DNA of 46,052 nucleotides from Candidatus Eiseniibacteriota bacterium. GTDB taxonomy: Bacteria; Eisenbacteria; RBG-16-71-46; CAIMUX01. Of the stretch, positions 35,924 through 45,200 are shown piece after piece. The translations under genes were made by a program, and so were the position numbers. The notes below the pieces were generated by a model. It did not search any database. It saw nothing but the letters and a program-made list of their open reading frames with translations, and had not been told where the DNA came from. The stretch covers positions 1 through 46,052 of the forward strand of contig JAKQSZ010000023.1 of the NCBI GenBank assembly GCA_029569475.1. Direction: 5' to 3'. Positions within the stretch are counted from its first letter, which is position 1; each line of letters begins with the position of its first letter.

Positions 35924-37078
35924 ATGATCACGAGGAAGAACAGCCGCAGGCGGCCCGCCTCCAGCAAGAAGACTCCTTCGAAAGTCATCGCGAAGAAGGC
36001 CGTGGGGCGGCAGGTCCCGCGCAAAGCCGCCACGATGAAGGCCAAACCGCCCGTCAAGGCCCAGCCGGCTGTCAAGGCCAGGCCGGCTGTCAAGGCCAGG
36101 CCGGCCCTCAAGGCCGCGGCGGCTGCGTCAAAGCCGGTGAAGGCCGGGGGAAGCCCGGCGCCGGCCATGGGGGTCGCGACCCAGGCAGCCCTGCCGGACT
36201 GGCGGGCATTCCGCGCCAGCCTCCTGGAGATCGTGCGCCGGACGTCCGCCGAACTTCCCCACGATGTCATCCGCGCCATCGAGAGCGGACGCGCCGGCGA
36301 GCAGGAAGGCAGCAACGCCGCCTGGGCGATGGAGATCATCCGCGAGAACATCGAGCTGGCCAAGGACAAGAGCCAGCCGCTCTGCCAGGACACGGGCTCG
36401 ATCCTTTTCTTTGTCCGGGCGCCCCGCGACTTCGATGAGGCCGCCTTCCGCCGCGCCGCCGAGCAGGCCGTCGCGGAGGCCACGGCCAGAGGTTATCTGC
36501 GCCAGAACTCGGTGGACTCCCTGACCGGCCGCAACACCGGCAACAACCTCGGCCCCGGCAGCCCCACCATCCATCTGCACCAGTGGAAGAAGCCCATCAC
36601 GGAGATCCGTCTGATCCTCAAGGGCGGAGGATGCGAGAACATGGGCGTGCAATACTCCTTGCCCGACTCGCGCCTGGGGGCTGACCGCAACCTCGTCGGG
36701 GTCGAGAAGTGCCTCCTGGATGCTGTCTACCAGGCACAGGGCAAGGGGTGCGGTCCCGGCATCCTGGGCGTGGCGATCGGCGGAGACCGGGCCACCGGCT
36801 ATCTCCACTCCAAGGAGCAGCTCCTGCGGCCGCTCGACGACACCAATCCGAATCGCGAACTCGCCGACCTCGAACTCCGGGTGATCGAGAAGGCCAACAA
36901 GCTGGGGATCGGCCCGATGGGATTCGGCGGATCCACCACCCTCCTCGGCTGCAAGATCGGCGCGTTGAACCGGCTGCCCGCCTCGTACTTCGTCAGCGTC
37001 TCTTACATGTGTTGGGCCTACCGGCGGCAGGGGGCGGACGTCGATCCGGCCGGACGTATCCGCCGCTGGCTCTACTAG
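35924..37078 (+). CDS. class I fumarate hydratase alpha subunit with histone-H1-like N-terminal tail
   Basis: The alpha subunit of the two-subunit iron-sulfur fumarase of the TCA cycle (fumarate to malate). Three cysteines fit the [4Fe-4S] ligands: Cys154 (LCQDTGS), Cys237 (GGGCENM) and Cys343 (LLGCKIG). RNTGNNLGPGSPTIHL and the end YMCWAYRRQGADVDPAGRIRRWLY are family-typical. The catalytic part begins near residue 88 (LPDWRAFRASLLEIVRR). Before it lies an 85-residue Lys/Arg/Ala/Pro tail like histone H1 (SKKTPSKVIAKKAVGRQ, then PAVKAR repeats). GAGGAGGGCAG just before the ATG at 35924 supports translation of the tail; an internal ATG at 36169 would omit most of it. The beta gene follows after 22 bases. 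A related heterodimeric Fe-S hydrolyase such as L(+)-tartrate dehydratase is less likely. Confidence 0.9.
   Translation: MITRKNSRRRPASSKKTPSKVIAKKAVGRQVPRKAATMKAKPPVKAQPAVKARPAVKARPALKAAAAASKPVKAGGSPAPAMGVATQAALPDWRAFRASLLEIVRRTSAELPHDVIRAIESGRAGEQEGSNAAWAMEIIRENIELAKDKSQPLCQDTGSILFFVRAPRDFDEAAFRRAAEQAVAEATARGYLRQNSVDSLTGRNTGNNLGPGSPTIHLHQWKKPITEIRLILKGGGCENMGVQYSLPDSRLGADRNLVGVEKCLLDAVYQAQGKGCGPGILGVAIGGDRATGYLHSKEQLLRPLDDTNPNRELADLELRVIEKANKLGIGPMGFGGSTTLLGCKIGALNRLPASYFVSVSYMCWAYRRQGADVDPAGRIRRWLY
36047..36118 (+). repeat. 18-bp x 4 in-frame repeat in the fumarase tail
   Basis: Four 18-bp units encode PPVKAQ, PAVKAR, PAVKAR and PALKAA. The second and third units are identical in sequence, indicating recent duplication. 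Confidence 0.9.
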
Positions 37079-37100
37079 CGGTCACCTCCCAGGAGGTTGG

Positions 37101-37679
37101 ATGAGACTGGAAGCTCCCTTCACGGAAGAGAAGATCCGGGCGCTCCGGCTCGGGGACCGGGTCGAGATCAGCGGACTGGTCTATACCGGCCGCGACGCGG
37201 TCCACAAGTACCTCTATGAGGGCAATCCCTCGCCGGTCGACCTGAGGGACTCGATCATCTATCACTGCGGGCCCGTGGTTGTACAGCAGAAGGGCGCCTG
37301 GGCGGTCAAGGCGGCCGGTCCGACGACTTCCATCCGCGAGGAACCCTACCAGCACGAGATCATCCGGCGCCACGGCGTGCGCGGCGTCATCGGCAAGGGG
37401 GGGATGGGACCGAAGACCCTCGAGGCCTGCCGCGAGGCCGGTTGCGTTTATCTCCACGCCATCGGCGGCGCGGCGCAGGTGCTGGCCGAGTGCGTGCGGC
37501 ACGTCCGCGGCGTCCACCTGCAGGAGTTCGGCAGCCCGGAGGCGATCTGGGAGTTCATGGTCGAGGGCTTCCCCGCGGTCGTGACCATGGATTCGCATGG
37601 AGGGAGCCTGCACAAGGACCTGCAGGAAGCCTCGGGGGAGCGGCTGAAGCAGATGCTGGAGGCGCTGAACCAGCACTGA
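37101..37679 (+). CDS. class I fumarate hydratase beta subunit
   Basis: This 192-residue protein is the C-terminal-type subunit of class I fumarase. It begins with LEAPFTEEKIRALRLGDRVEISGLVYTGRDAVHKYL and carries IIYHCGPVV, AAGPTTSIRE, GVRGVIGKGGMGPKT and FPAVVTMDSHGGSLHKD, all typical of the family; the TTSIRE stretch contributes substrate-binding residues. An AGGAGG ribosome-binding site precedes the ATG at 37101. It follows the alpha gene closely and is followed at once by the MFS transporter gene, so the three likely share a transcript. Confidence 0.93.
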   Translation: MRLEAPFTEEKIRALRLGDRVEISGLVYTGRDAVHKYLYEGNPSPVDLRDSIIYHCGPVVVQQKGAWAVKAAGPTTSIREEPYQHEIIRRHGVRGVIGKGGMGPKTLEACREAGCVYLHAIGGAAQVLAECVRHVRGVHLQEFGSPEAIWEFMVEGFPAVVTMDSHGGSLHKDLQEASGERLKQMLEALNQH

Positions 37680-38914
37680 GTCCCCTGACCCGTCTCTCGC
37701 GCCTCGCCGGTCCATTCGGCCGGCTTTCCGCCAACGCGCGACTCTACCTGGCCGGGACCTTCCTCATGGGGCTCGGCCATGGCGCTGTTTTCGTCCACCT
37801 GAACCTTTACTACCGGGCGCTCGGCCTGAGCGAGACCGTGATCGGCCGCATCCTCTCGGCCAGTTCGCTGGGCAGCGTGCTTCTGGCCATCCCGGCGGCG
37901 CTCTGGGTCGACCGGGTGCCGGCGCAGCGCGTCTTCTCCCTGGCCGCCGCCGGCTTCGCGGTAGCCTTGGCCTGCTGCCTCCTGGTCCCGCACCCGGTGG
38001 TGCTCATGGCGCTCTCGATGGTCACCGGGATGCTCTTCACGATCCACTGGGTGGCGGCCGCGCCGTTCTTCATGCGCAACGCCGGCGAGAAGGAGCGCCT
38101 TTACCTCTTCGGCTTCGCCAGCGCCGCCGAGACGCTCGCCACCATCATCGCGGCGCTCTCGGTCGGGGCGCTGGCGCGTTGGCTTGCCCCGATGGTCGCG
38201 TCGGAGGCGGCCTCACTGCGCTATCCGCTGTTGGGAGTGGCCGCCGCCAGCCTGCTGGCCGTGCTGTTCTTCTCCCGCATCCAGAGCCCGCCTCCCCAGG
38301 GAGGCCGCCGGTCGGTACGCGAGTACCTGATGGCTCGCGACTGGGGGCTCCTCGGACGTCTCACCGTCCCCTCTTTTCTCGTGGGCATGGGCGCCGGCCT
38401 CATCATCCCGTTCCTCAACCTCTACTTCCGGGATCGCTTCGGACAGGACCCGCGCCAGATCGGGTGGTTCTACGCGGTCAGCCAGATGCTGACGATGCTC
38501 GGCTTCCTGGCCGGCGCGCCGCTGGCCCGCCGCCTCGGCAGCGTGCGGGCCGTGGTGCTGACCGAGTTGCTCTCCATCCCGTTCTTTCTGGTCCTCGCCT
38601 TGACCCGCAATCTGGCTCTCGCGGTGGCGGCCTTCTGGATCCGCGGCGCGTTGATGAACATGAACCATCCCGTGTCGACCAACTTCGCCATGGAGGTGGT
38701 CACGCCCGACCAGCAGACCGTGACCAACTCGGTCCGCATGCTGGCCTGGAACATCTCGTGGATGGTCAGCGCCCAGTTGGGCGGCTGGGTCATCGAGCGG
38801 CACGGCTATACGCCGCCGATGTTCATCACGATCTGCCTTTATGCGGTCTCCGCCGCGTTGTTCTACGGCTTCTTCCGCAACCGTCTGGACGTAGGGCGGA
38901 GCGGGCGCGGATAA
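37676..38914 (+). CDS. MFS transporter
   Basis: A major facilitator superfamily permease of about 412 residues with roughly twelve membrane helices. The loop between helices 2 and 3 carries the MFS motif-A-like AALWVDRVPAQRVF. Other helices include GLGHGAVFVHLNLYY (helix 1) and FGFASAAETLATIIAALSVG. The start is uncertain: no ATG or GTG lies in frame near the beginning. A CTG at 37676 overlaps the fumarase beta stop (CTGA) 13 bases after GGAGG; the first in-frame ATG in the body (37766) would cut into helix 1. Substrate unknown; being next to fumarase hints at a dicarboxylate or other organic acid, which is only inference. Confidence 0.8.
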   Translation: MSPLTRLSRLAGPFGRLSANARLYLAGTFLMGLGHGAVFVHLNLYYRALGLSETVIGRILSASSLGSVLLAIPAALWVDRVPAQRVFSLAAAGFAVALACCLLVPHPVVLMALSMVTGMLFTIHWVAAAPFFMRNAGEKERLYLFGFASAAETLATIIAALSVGALARWLAPMVASEAASLRYPLLGVAAASLLAVLFFSRIQSPPPQGGRRSVREYLMARDWGLLGRLTVPSFLVGMGAGLIIPFLNLYFRDRFGQDPRQIGWFYAVSQMLTMLGFLAGAPLARRLGSVRAVVLTELLSIPFFLVLALTRNLALAVAAFWIRGALMNMNHPVSTNFAMEVVTPDQQTVTNSVRMLAWNISWMVSAQLGGWVIERHGYTPPMFITICLYAVSAALFYGFFRNRLDVGRSGRG

Positions 38915-38920
38915 CCCGCC

Positions 38921-39397
38921 TCACGCGGACAGCCGCCTGGAGATCTCCTGTCCGATCTGAACGATGATCTCATCGGGCAGCCCTGCGTCGTGGAATTGCC
39001 CGACAAGATCCCCGCCTCCGACCAGTCAGATGTTCTTTCCGCGCGCCGCCGCTCGCATCTGCTCGTGCACGGGCCGTGCATCCCCCCGGACGAACCGGAT
39101 CTCCGCGCCCGGGACCGCCGGGAGGTCGCGGCTGCTGAAGACCCAGGTCGGCTGCTGGTATGGCCACTCCCCCGGGGCGGCGGGGCCGGCTTCGACGACA
39201 TGACGCAGGATCCACTCATAGGTGGACGCGCCCATGGCGAGCGCGCCGACCTCTGCCGGATGAACTCCGGATAGCTCGTCTCCTCGAGATTTGCCCAGCG
39301 GGAACAACCATTCCAGCGAACCATCGAGGGTCGCGATGAAGCCGTCCAGGCTGCAGGCCGTGTAGTACTGCGTTCGGATGCCACCCTGCGACGTCAT
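38921..39397 (-). pseudogene. decayed dihydrofolate-reductase/RibD-like gene
   Basis: The start (QYYTACSLDGFIATLDGSLEWLF) and the middle (AEVGALAMGASTYEWILRHV, QPTWVFSSRDLPAVPGAEIRFVRGD) match the RibD C-terminal/dihydrofolate-reductase-like family. Three lesions appear. A TGA at 39026-39028 replaces the Trp of the family motif NIWLVGGG, and reading continues as LVGGGDLVGQFHDAGLPDEIIVQI. The stretch around 39255-39290 reads correctly only in another frame (NLEETSYPEFI), so two compensating indels flank it. The last 40 or so family residues are missing. It faces the MFS gene six bases away. Confidence 0.8.
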
Positions 39398-39893
39398 AGG
39401 CCTGAAGAATCCGGCCGGTCCCCCGGCGCATGGCTGCTCTCACGGAACAGCTCCCGGCCGTTGAAGATGAAGCCGGCCAGGGTGCCGTCGGTCAAAAGCA
39501 CGGCGGCGTGGAGGCCGCCGCAGAACGTCACCGCGCCCCATGAAAGGGCGGCACGCCTTCCTACTATCCATGAGCAGGTCCTTCCGATGTGGCGGGTATC
39601 CCTCGCGTGGACCGCCCGCCGCCGGACGCGATCGTCTTTGTACGACACGCGAACGACCTGGCGGTGAGCACCGGCGCATATCCCGTGACCTCGAGATGAG
39701 GCATCTCGAATTGGGCCGAAGAAACCGCCCGGACAGAGAAACCAGCCGGTTGACGGAGCGCACACCGACCCATTATCCTCGTGCGTTCCGTTCCACTCGC
39801 GGGTGCCGCGCCGCGATCGCTCCCCATGGCGCCACAGGCGCGACGACCCGCTGCTCGACATCACTTGAGTGACACCAATGACAGGAGGGTTCC
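39398..39893. other. intergenic region, no supported gene
   Basis: About 500 bases between the DHFR-like pseudogene and the cytochrome gene. Minus-strand frames give fragments such as WGAVTFCGGLHAAVLLTDGTLAGFIFNGRELF and FEMPHLEVTGYAPVL that could be debris of another gene, but no domain or start is convincing. The last 145 bases hold the candidate cytochrome promoter. Confidence 0.4.
39750..39779 (+). promoter_or_regulatory. candidate promoter of the triheme cytochrome gene
   Basis: TTGACG (39750-39755), an 18-base spacer and TATCCT (39774-39779). It would give a leader of about 105 bases before the ATG at 39894. Confidence 0.4.
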
Positions 39894-40418
39894 ATGAGGA
39901 GGATTGCACTGCTATCGCTGGCGGCGATATGTCTGACGGCTTTGACGTCGGTCGGCCAGGTGGGGCACTCGCCGAAAGAACCACCCCCGCTACCGCCGGC
40001 CCGCCCCATCCCCGGCATCACGGCAGAAGATCGTTTTCCCAACGGCTGTGTGGACTGCCACCTCAACTACCAGGAGATGAACCTCGATACGCGCTTCAGC
40101 ACCCTGATGGCCCAGTGGACGAAGGAAGTGGAGCCGCGTGTGATGGACAAGGCGAAAGCAGCGGCGCCGCAGGGATTGACCCTGTCGGGCAAGCACCCAG
40201 CGGTGAACGACTTCTCCGACGTGCCGAAGAGCTGTCTCACCTGCCATCAGACAGGTTCGACGGTGGCCCCGGCATTCTCCAGGATGCTGCACGCGATTCA
40301 CCTGGGGGGCGGCGAGCAGAGCCACTTCATGACCATGTTCCAGGGGGAGTGCACGCACTGCCACAAGCTGAACCCCGTGACGGGGGAGTGGGCGATCGCC
40401 AGCGGAAAGGAGCATTGA
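39894..40418 (+). CDS. periplasmic triheme cytochrome c
   Basis: A 174-residue exported protein with a signal peptide (MRRIALLSLAAICLTALTSVG) and three c-type heme sites: CVDCH (52-56), CLTCH (114-118) and CTHCH (153-157). Free histidines (101, 133, 136, 144) could be distal ligands, making bis-His low-potential hemes likely. It resembles small multiheme electron carriers; no specific family is certain. AGGAGGG lies before the ATG. It stands alone between its own promoter and a possible terminator, with no oxidoreductase partner nearby, so its redox partners are unknown. Confidence 0.87.
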   Translation: MRRIALLSLAAICLTALTSVGQVGHSPKEPPPLPPARPIPGITAEDRFPNGCVDCHLNYQEMNLDTRFSTLMAQWTKEVEPRVMDKAKAAAPQGLTLSGKHPAVNDFSDVPKSCLTCHQTGSTVAPAFSRMLHAIHLGGGEQSHFMTMFQGECTHCHKLNPVTGEWAIASGKEH

Positions 40419-40452
40419 CCGGCTGAGGCGGAGGTTCACGAGAGCGGTCGAC

Positions 40453-40476
40453 GGCGCGGTCGCTCCGGGCCGCGCC
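40453..40476 (+). terminator. possible terminator after the cytochrome gene
   Basis: GGCGCGG (40453-40459) pairs with CCGCGCC (40470-40476) around a 10-base loop, 35 bases after the stop. No T-run. Confidence 0.4.
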
Positions 40477-40540
40477 GGATCGCTGTTCCGCCCCACGTTC
40501 ACCGAAGGGCATCGCAGCACCGCTCGAATCGGCGGGCCGC

Positions 40541-40708
40541 TCACGCTCCGGCGGCCACTCCAGACTCGATCTCCGCCACGAAGGTACTCAGTAGCTCGGC
40601 CCGCGCGTGCCACGAGTCCGTGGCCGCGATGGTCCGGGACGCCGCCGCGGAACTCTTGATGCCCGGAGGCCAGGAACACAGGCGGAGCGCTTCGAGCGGA
40701 CGCCCCAT
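40541..40708 (-). pseudogene. possible 3' remnant of a glycosyltransferase-like gene
   Basis: A 55-codon minus-strand frame ends TDSWHARAELLSTFVAEIESGVAAGA, which resembles the C-terminal helix of family-4 glycosyltransferases ('SW.aRa..l...l'). Nothing recognisable lies upstream and no ribosome-binding site was seen, so it may be a gene remnant or chance. Confidence 0.2.
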
Positions 40709-40766
40709 GGCCGATCGCGCAGACCCGGTTGACCCGGCGGTCGCTGGTACGCAGGTGACGGATGTC

Positions 40767-40795
40767 TTGTCCGCGCACGTCCGGTCGACTACATT
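40767..40795 (+). promoter_or_regulatory. candidate carAB promoter
   Basis: TTGTCC (40767-40772), a 17-base spacer and TACATT (40790-40795), ending only 11 bases before the carA ATG. Transcription would start at or just before the start codon, and there is no Shine-Dalgarno site, so the mRNA may be leaderless. Confidence 0.4.
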
Positions 40796-40806
40796 CTCAC
40801 TCCAAT

Positions 40807-42231
40807 ATGCGCGCGACCCTCGTCCTCGAAGACGGAACCATCCAGACCGGTATCGCCTGCGGAGCCCGAGCCGACGCGGTTTTTGAGATGGTCTTTCACA
40901 CCAGCATGACCGGGTACCAGGAGATCCTGACCGATCCGTCGTACCGCGGCCAGGGGGTGGTTTTCACCCAGCCGCACATCGGCAATGTCGGGATCAACCC
41001 GGATGATCACGAGTCGGGGCGCGCGCAGGTCGCGGCCATGATCGTCCGTTCCCTCAGCCCTTGCGTCTCGAACTGGCGAAGCCGCCGTGACCTCGACTCC
41101 TGGCTCAGCGAGCAAGGGGTGCCCGGCATCACCGGCGTTGACACAAGGCGGCTCACCCGCGGGTTGCGCGAGCAGGGCACGATGAAAGCCGCCCTCAGCA
41201 CAACCGGAACGGACCCGGTCGAGCTGCTTCGGGAGTGCCGGGCTTGGGCCGGGCTGGACGGCATCGACATGGTCCGCTGGGTGACTTGCGACGCGCCCTA
41301 CGCGTTTCCCGCCGGCCTGCGCGGGACCGATGGCACTGCCATCTCCGTGTCCGAACCAGCGGGTAGCGCGCCTGTCTCCGATCAGGGCGCGCTCTCCTGG
41401 GTGCAGCGAGCGCGCGAAGCCTTCGGCGATGGCGATCACCTCGAGGCCCCGCTGGATGCGCACGTCGTGGTCCTCGACTTCGGGGTGAAACGCACGATCC
41501 TCCGGCATCTGGCCCTGCGGGCCCAGCGCGTGACGGTGGTTCCAGCCGCGACCTCCTCGTCCGAGGTGCTCGCCCTGCGCCCCGACGGCATCGTTCTCTC
41601 CAACGGCCCGGGCGACCCGGCCGCGCTGGACCAGGCGACCGCCACCGTCCGCGAGCTGCTCGAAACCGGAGTCCCCCTGCTCGGCATCTGTCTCGGACAC
41701 CAGTTGATCGGACGCGCCCTCGGGGGCATCACGCGGCGCCTTCCCTTCGGCCACCACGGCGGCAACCACCCGGTCAGGGACGCGCGCTCCGGCGAGGTGC
41801 TGATCACATCGCACAACCACAACTACTGCGTGGATCCCGCCAGCCTGGACGTGCCGGCCCTGCGTGTGACCCACGAGAGTCTCAATGATGGCTCGCTGGA
41901 AGGGCTCGAACTGCTCGACCGCCCCGTCCTGAGCGTCCAGTTCCACCCCGAGGCGGGCCCGGGCCCCCACGATGCCCACGACGTCTTCACCCGGTTCTTC
42001 AAAATGGTCGCTGACCGGATCGAGCATCCCAAGGTGGAACGCGGCGAAGGACCGCGCGATCCCGTCGAGCTGGACCCCGCCATGGGCGTCGAGCCCGTGC
42101 GCGTCGGGGATCGTCCGGCTGGCCCGCGAGACACCGGCGCCCGCCGAGCCGCAGGCTCCGGATCCGAGCGCCCCGGATCCGAGCGCCCCAGATCCGAGCG
42201 CCCCAGATCCGCCCGCCTGGGATCCGACTGA
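40807..42231 (+). CDS. carA: carbamoyl-phosphate synthase small (glutaminase) subunit
   Basis: CarA releases ammonia from glutamine for carbamoyl phosphate synthesis by CarB (arginine and pyrimidine pathways). The class I amidotransferase domain has Cys295 ([11 protein letters not shown]), His380 and Glu382 ([14 protein letters not shown]). The N-terminal domain starts [20 protein letters not shown] and has [21 protein letters not shown]. At 474 residues it exceeds the usual ~380. The surplus is a loop near residue 175-220 and an 80-residue C-terminal tail that ends in a Ser/Glu/Arg/Pro repeat. It overlaps carB as TGATG, ensuring coupled translation. No ribosome-binding site precedes the ATG at 40807. 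Confidence 0.95.
   Translation: MRATLVLEDGTIQTGIACGARADAVFEMVFHTSMTGYQEILTDPSYRGQGVVFTQPHIGNVGINPDDHESGRAQVAAMIVRSLSPCVSNWRSRRDLDSWLSEQGVPGITGVDTRRLTRGLREQGTMKAALSTTGTDPVELLRECRAWAGLDGIDMVRWVTCDAPYAFPAGLRGTDGTAISVSEPAGSAPVSDQGALSWVQRAREAFGDGDHLEAPLDAHVVVLDFGVKRTILRHLALRAQRVTVVPAATSSSEVLALRPDGIVLSNGPGDPAALDQATATVRELLETGVPLLGICLGHQLIGRALGGITRRLPFGHHGGNHPVRDARSGEVLITSHNHNYCVDPASLDVPALRVTHESLNDGSLEGLELLDRPVLSVQFHPEAGPGPHDAHDVFTRFFKMVADRIEHPKVERGEGPRDPVELDPAMGVEPVRVGDRPAGPRDTGARRAAGSGSERPGSERPRSERPRSARLGSD
42160..42219 (+). repeat. 15-bp x 4 repeat at the 3' end of carA
   Basis: Four units, GGATCCGAGCGCCCC twice then AGATCC variants, followed by a 12-base partial copy holding the stop. They encode [10 protein letters not shown] units. 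The first two are identical, and the array runs directly into the carB start. Confidence 0.92.
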
Positions 42232-45200
42232 TGCCGAGGCGCGACGACCTCAAGACCATTCTCGTTCCTGGATCCGGGCCGATCATCATCGGGCAGGCGG
42301 CCGAGTTCGACTACTCCGGGACCCAGGCAGTGAAAGCGCTGCGCGGCTGCGGGTATCGCGTCGTCCTCGTGAATTCCAATCCGGCCACGATCATGACCGA
42401 TCCGGAGATCGCCGAGGCCACCTACATCGAGCCGCTCACCGTGGAGGCGCTCGAGGCCGTCATCCTTCAGGAGCGGCCCGATGCCCTCCTGCCCACGGTG
42501 GGCGGGCAGACCAGCCTGAACCTGGCCGTTGAGCTGGCCGAACGGGGCATCCTGCGGAAGCACGGGGTCGAACTCATCGGCGCCTCGGTCGAGGCGATCC
42601 GCACGGCAGAGGATCGCGCGGCCTTCCGCCAGGCCATGGAGGAGGCGGGCCTGCCGGTCCCACGCGGCGGTGCGGCCCGCAACGCCCAGGAGGCTCGGAG
42701 CCTGGCGGCACAGACCGGCTATCCCCTCATCGTGCGCGCCTCCTTCGCGCTCGGAGGCGCCGGCGCCTCGTGGGTCTACACCCCGGAAGAACTCGAGCCG
42801 GCGGTAGAGCGCGCCCTCGCGCTTTCTCCGATCGGCGAAGCCTGGCTGGAAGAGTCGGTCCTGGGGTGGAAGGAGTTCGAGCTCGAGGTGATGCGCGACC
42901 GACGAGACAACTTCGTCGTCATCTGCGGCATCGAGAACCTCGACGCGATGGGCGTACACACCGGCGACAGCATCACGGTGGCGCCCATCCAGACGCTGAC
43001 CGACCGCGAGTACCAGATCATGCGGGATCTGGCGCGGCGAGTCATGCGGGCGGTGGGGGTGGAGACCGGCGGATCGAACGTGCAGTTCGCGGTGCATCCG
43101 GGTGACGGCCGCATGCTGGTGATCGAGATGAACCCACGGGTTTCCCGCTCTTCGGCGCTCGCCTCCAAGGCCACCGGCTTTCCCATCGCCAAGATCGCGG
43201 CGCTCCTGGCGGTCGGTCACACCCTGGACGAAATCCGCAACGACATCACCGGCGAGACCTGCGCCGCCTTCGAGCCTTCGCTGGACTACGTGGTGGTCAA
43301 GATCCCGCGCTGGGCCTTTGAGAAGTTCCCGCGGGTGGATCCGCTGCTGGGGCCGCAGATGAAGTCGGTCGGAGAGGTGATGGCGCTCGGGCGCACCTTT
43401 CCGGAGGCACTGCAGAAGGCGGTGCAGTCGCTGGAGATCGGGGTCGACGCGATGGACGGCTCCGGCCCGAAGCGGGGACCGGCCAGCGGGGGCGGCGCCA
43501 GCGTGGGATCGTCGTTCAGGGGCGCGGCCACCTTGGGATCGCCGTTGGCGGGCTCAGCCGGCGGGGGGCCGGCGTCCGGCAGCGCGGCCACCCTGGCCAC
43601 GGAGGCTGGCGAAGGCGGGACGGACAGAGACGATCTCCGGCGGCCGACGTGGGACCGCATGTTCCGTGTCTATGCCGAGGTCTGCGCGGGGGGCGACATC
43701 CAGGAACTCGCGCGCCGCAGCGGCTATGACCCATGGTTCCTCGTCCAGATGCGGGAGATCGCCGCCTGCGAGGAGGAACTACGTTCCTCGAACGGGCAGG
43801 CGGCAACCAAGGATGAAGGCGCGGGGGACGAAGGCGCGAGGGATCGAGATGGCTCGGCGGCCGCGCCAGCGGAGCCGATCGTCACCGCGGAGCTGTTGCG
43901 CCGGGCCAAGCGGCTGGGCATCGCCGATACGCGGATCGAGCGTCTGGCGCAGCCGGCACCCGGCCCGTTCGCGAAGGGCCCGGCGGCCGGCCATGGGGGC
44001 GAAGCCGAGCCTCTCGCGCCGCAGGCCAGCGGCCGGTCGCGACCGCTCGAGCAGGGGGTTTCTCCGCGCGACGGCTCGGCCATCCGCGAGCAGCGGCTTC
44101 GTCACGGGATCGAGGCGACTTTTCATCGGGTCGACACGTGCGCCGCCGAGTTCCGAGCGCTCACGCCCTACTTGTACAGCTCCTATGACCTGGAGGACGA
44201 GTCCGCCCCGACGGACCAGTCCAAGGTGCTCATCCTCGGCGGCGGTCCCAACCGCATCGGGCAGGGCATCGAGTTCGACTACTGCTGCTGCCAGGCGTCC
44301 TTCGCGCTGCTCGAACTCGGGTTCGAGACCATCATGCTGAACTGCAATCCGGAAACCGTGTCGACCGACTACGACACCGCCGGCCGTCTCTACTTCGAGC
44401 CGCTGACGCTCGAGCACGTTTTGGGCGTCATCCGGCGCGAACGCCCCGCCGGCGTGATCGTCCAGTTCGGCGGGCAGACGCCCCTGAACCTGGCCGAGGG
44501 GCTGCAGAAGGCCGGGGTGCCGATCTGGGGGACCTCGCCCGAGTCGATCTCCCTGGCGGAGGATCGCGAGCGCTTCGCCCGTCTGCTGCAACGGCTGGAC
44601 ATCCCCCAGCCGGAGAACGGCACGGCCCGCACGTTGGCCGAGGCGGCGGCAGTGGCGGAGAACATCGGCTATCCGGTCCTGATCCGTCCTTCCTTCGTCC
44701 TCGGCGGGCGCGCCATGGCCATCATCGAGGACCGATCCCACCTGGAGCAGTTCGCCATGCGGGCCTTCGAGGCCGCGCCGGGCGCTCCCCTGCTGGTGGA
44801 TCGTTTCATGGAAGACGCCTACGAGATCGACGTCGACGCGCTGTGCGACGGCCGCCGCGTCGTGATCGGGGCCGTCATGCAGCACATCGAGGAGGCCGGG
44901 GTCCACTCGGGCGACTCGGCCTGCGTGCTGCCGCCGTACAAGGTCAGCGCCTATCACCTGAACACCATTCGCGAGTACACGGAGAGGCTCGGACTGGCGC
45001 TGGGCGTCAAGGGACTGATGAACGTGCAGTACGCCATCAAGGACGAGGTGGTCTACGTCCTCGAGGTCAACCCGCGCGCTTCGCGCACCGTGCCCTTCGC
45101 CAGCAAGGCCACCGGGGTCAACCTGGCCCGCCTGGCCTCGCTCGTGATGGCCGGGCGAAACCTGGAGGAGATCGGCTTCACCGAGGAGCCGCCGGTGGAC

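Noticed and set aside
39020..39030. TGA read as tryptophan or selenocysteine
   Set aside because: Other genes in the window use TGA as stop; the same gene also has frameshifts and a missing C-terminus, so decay is simpler.
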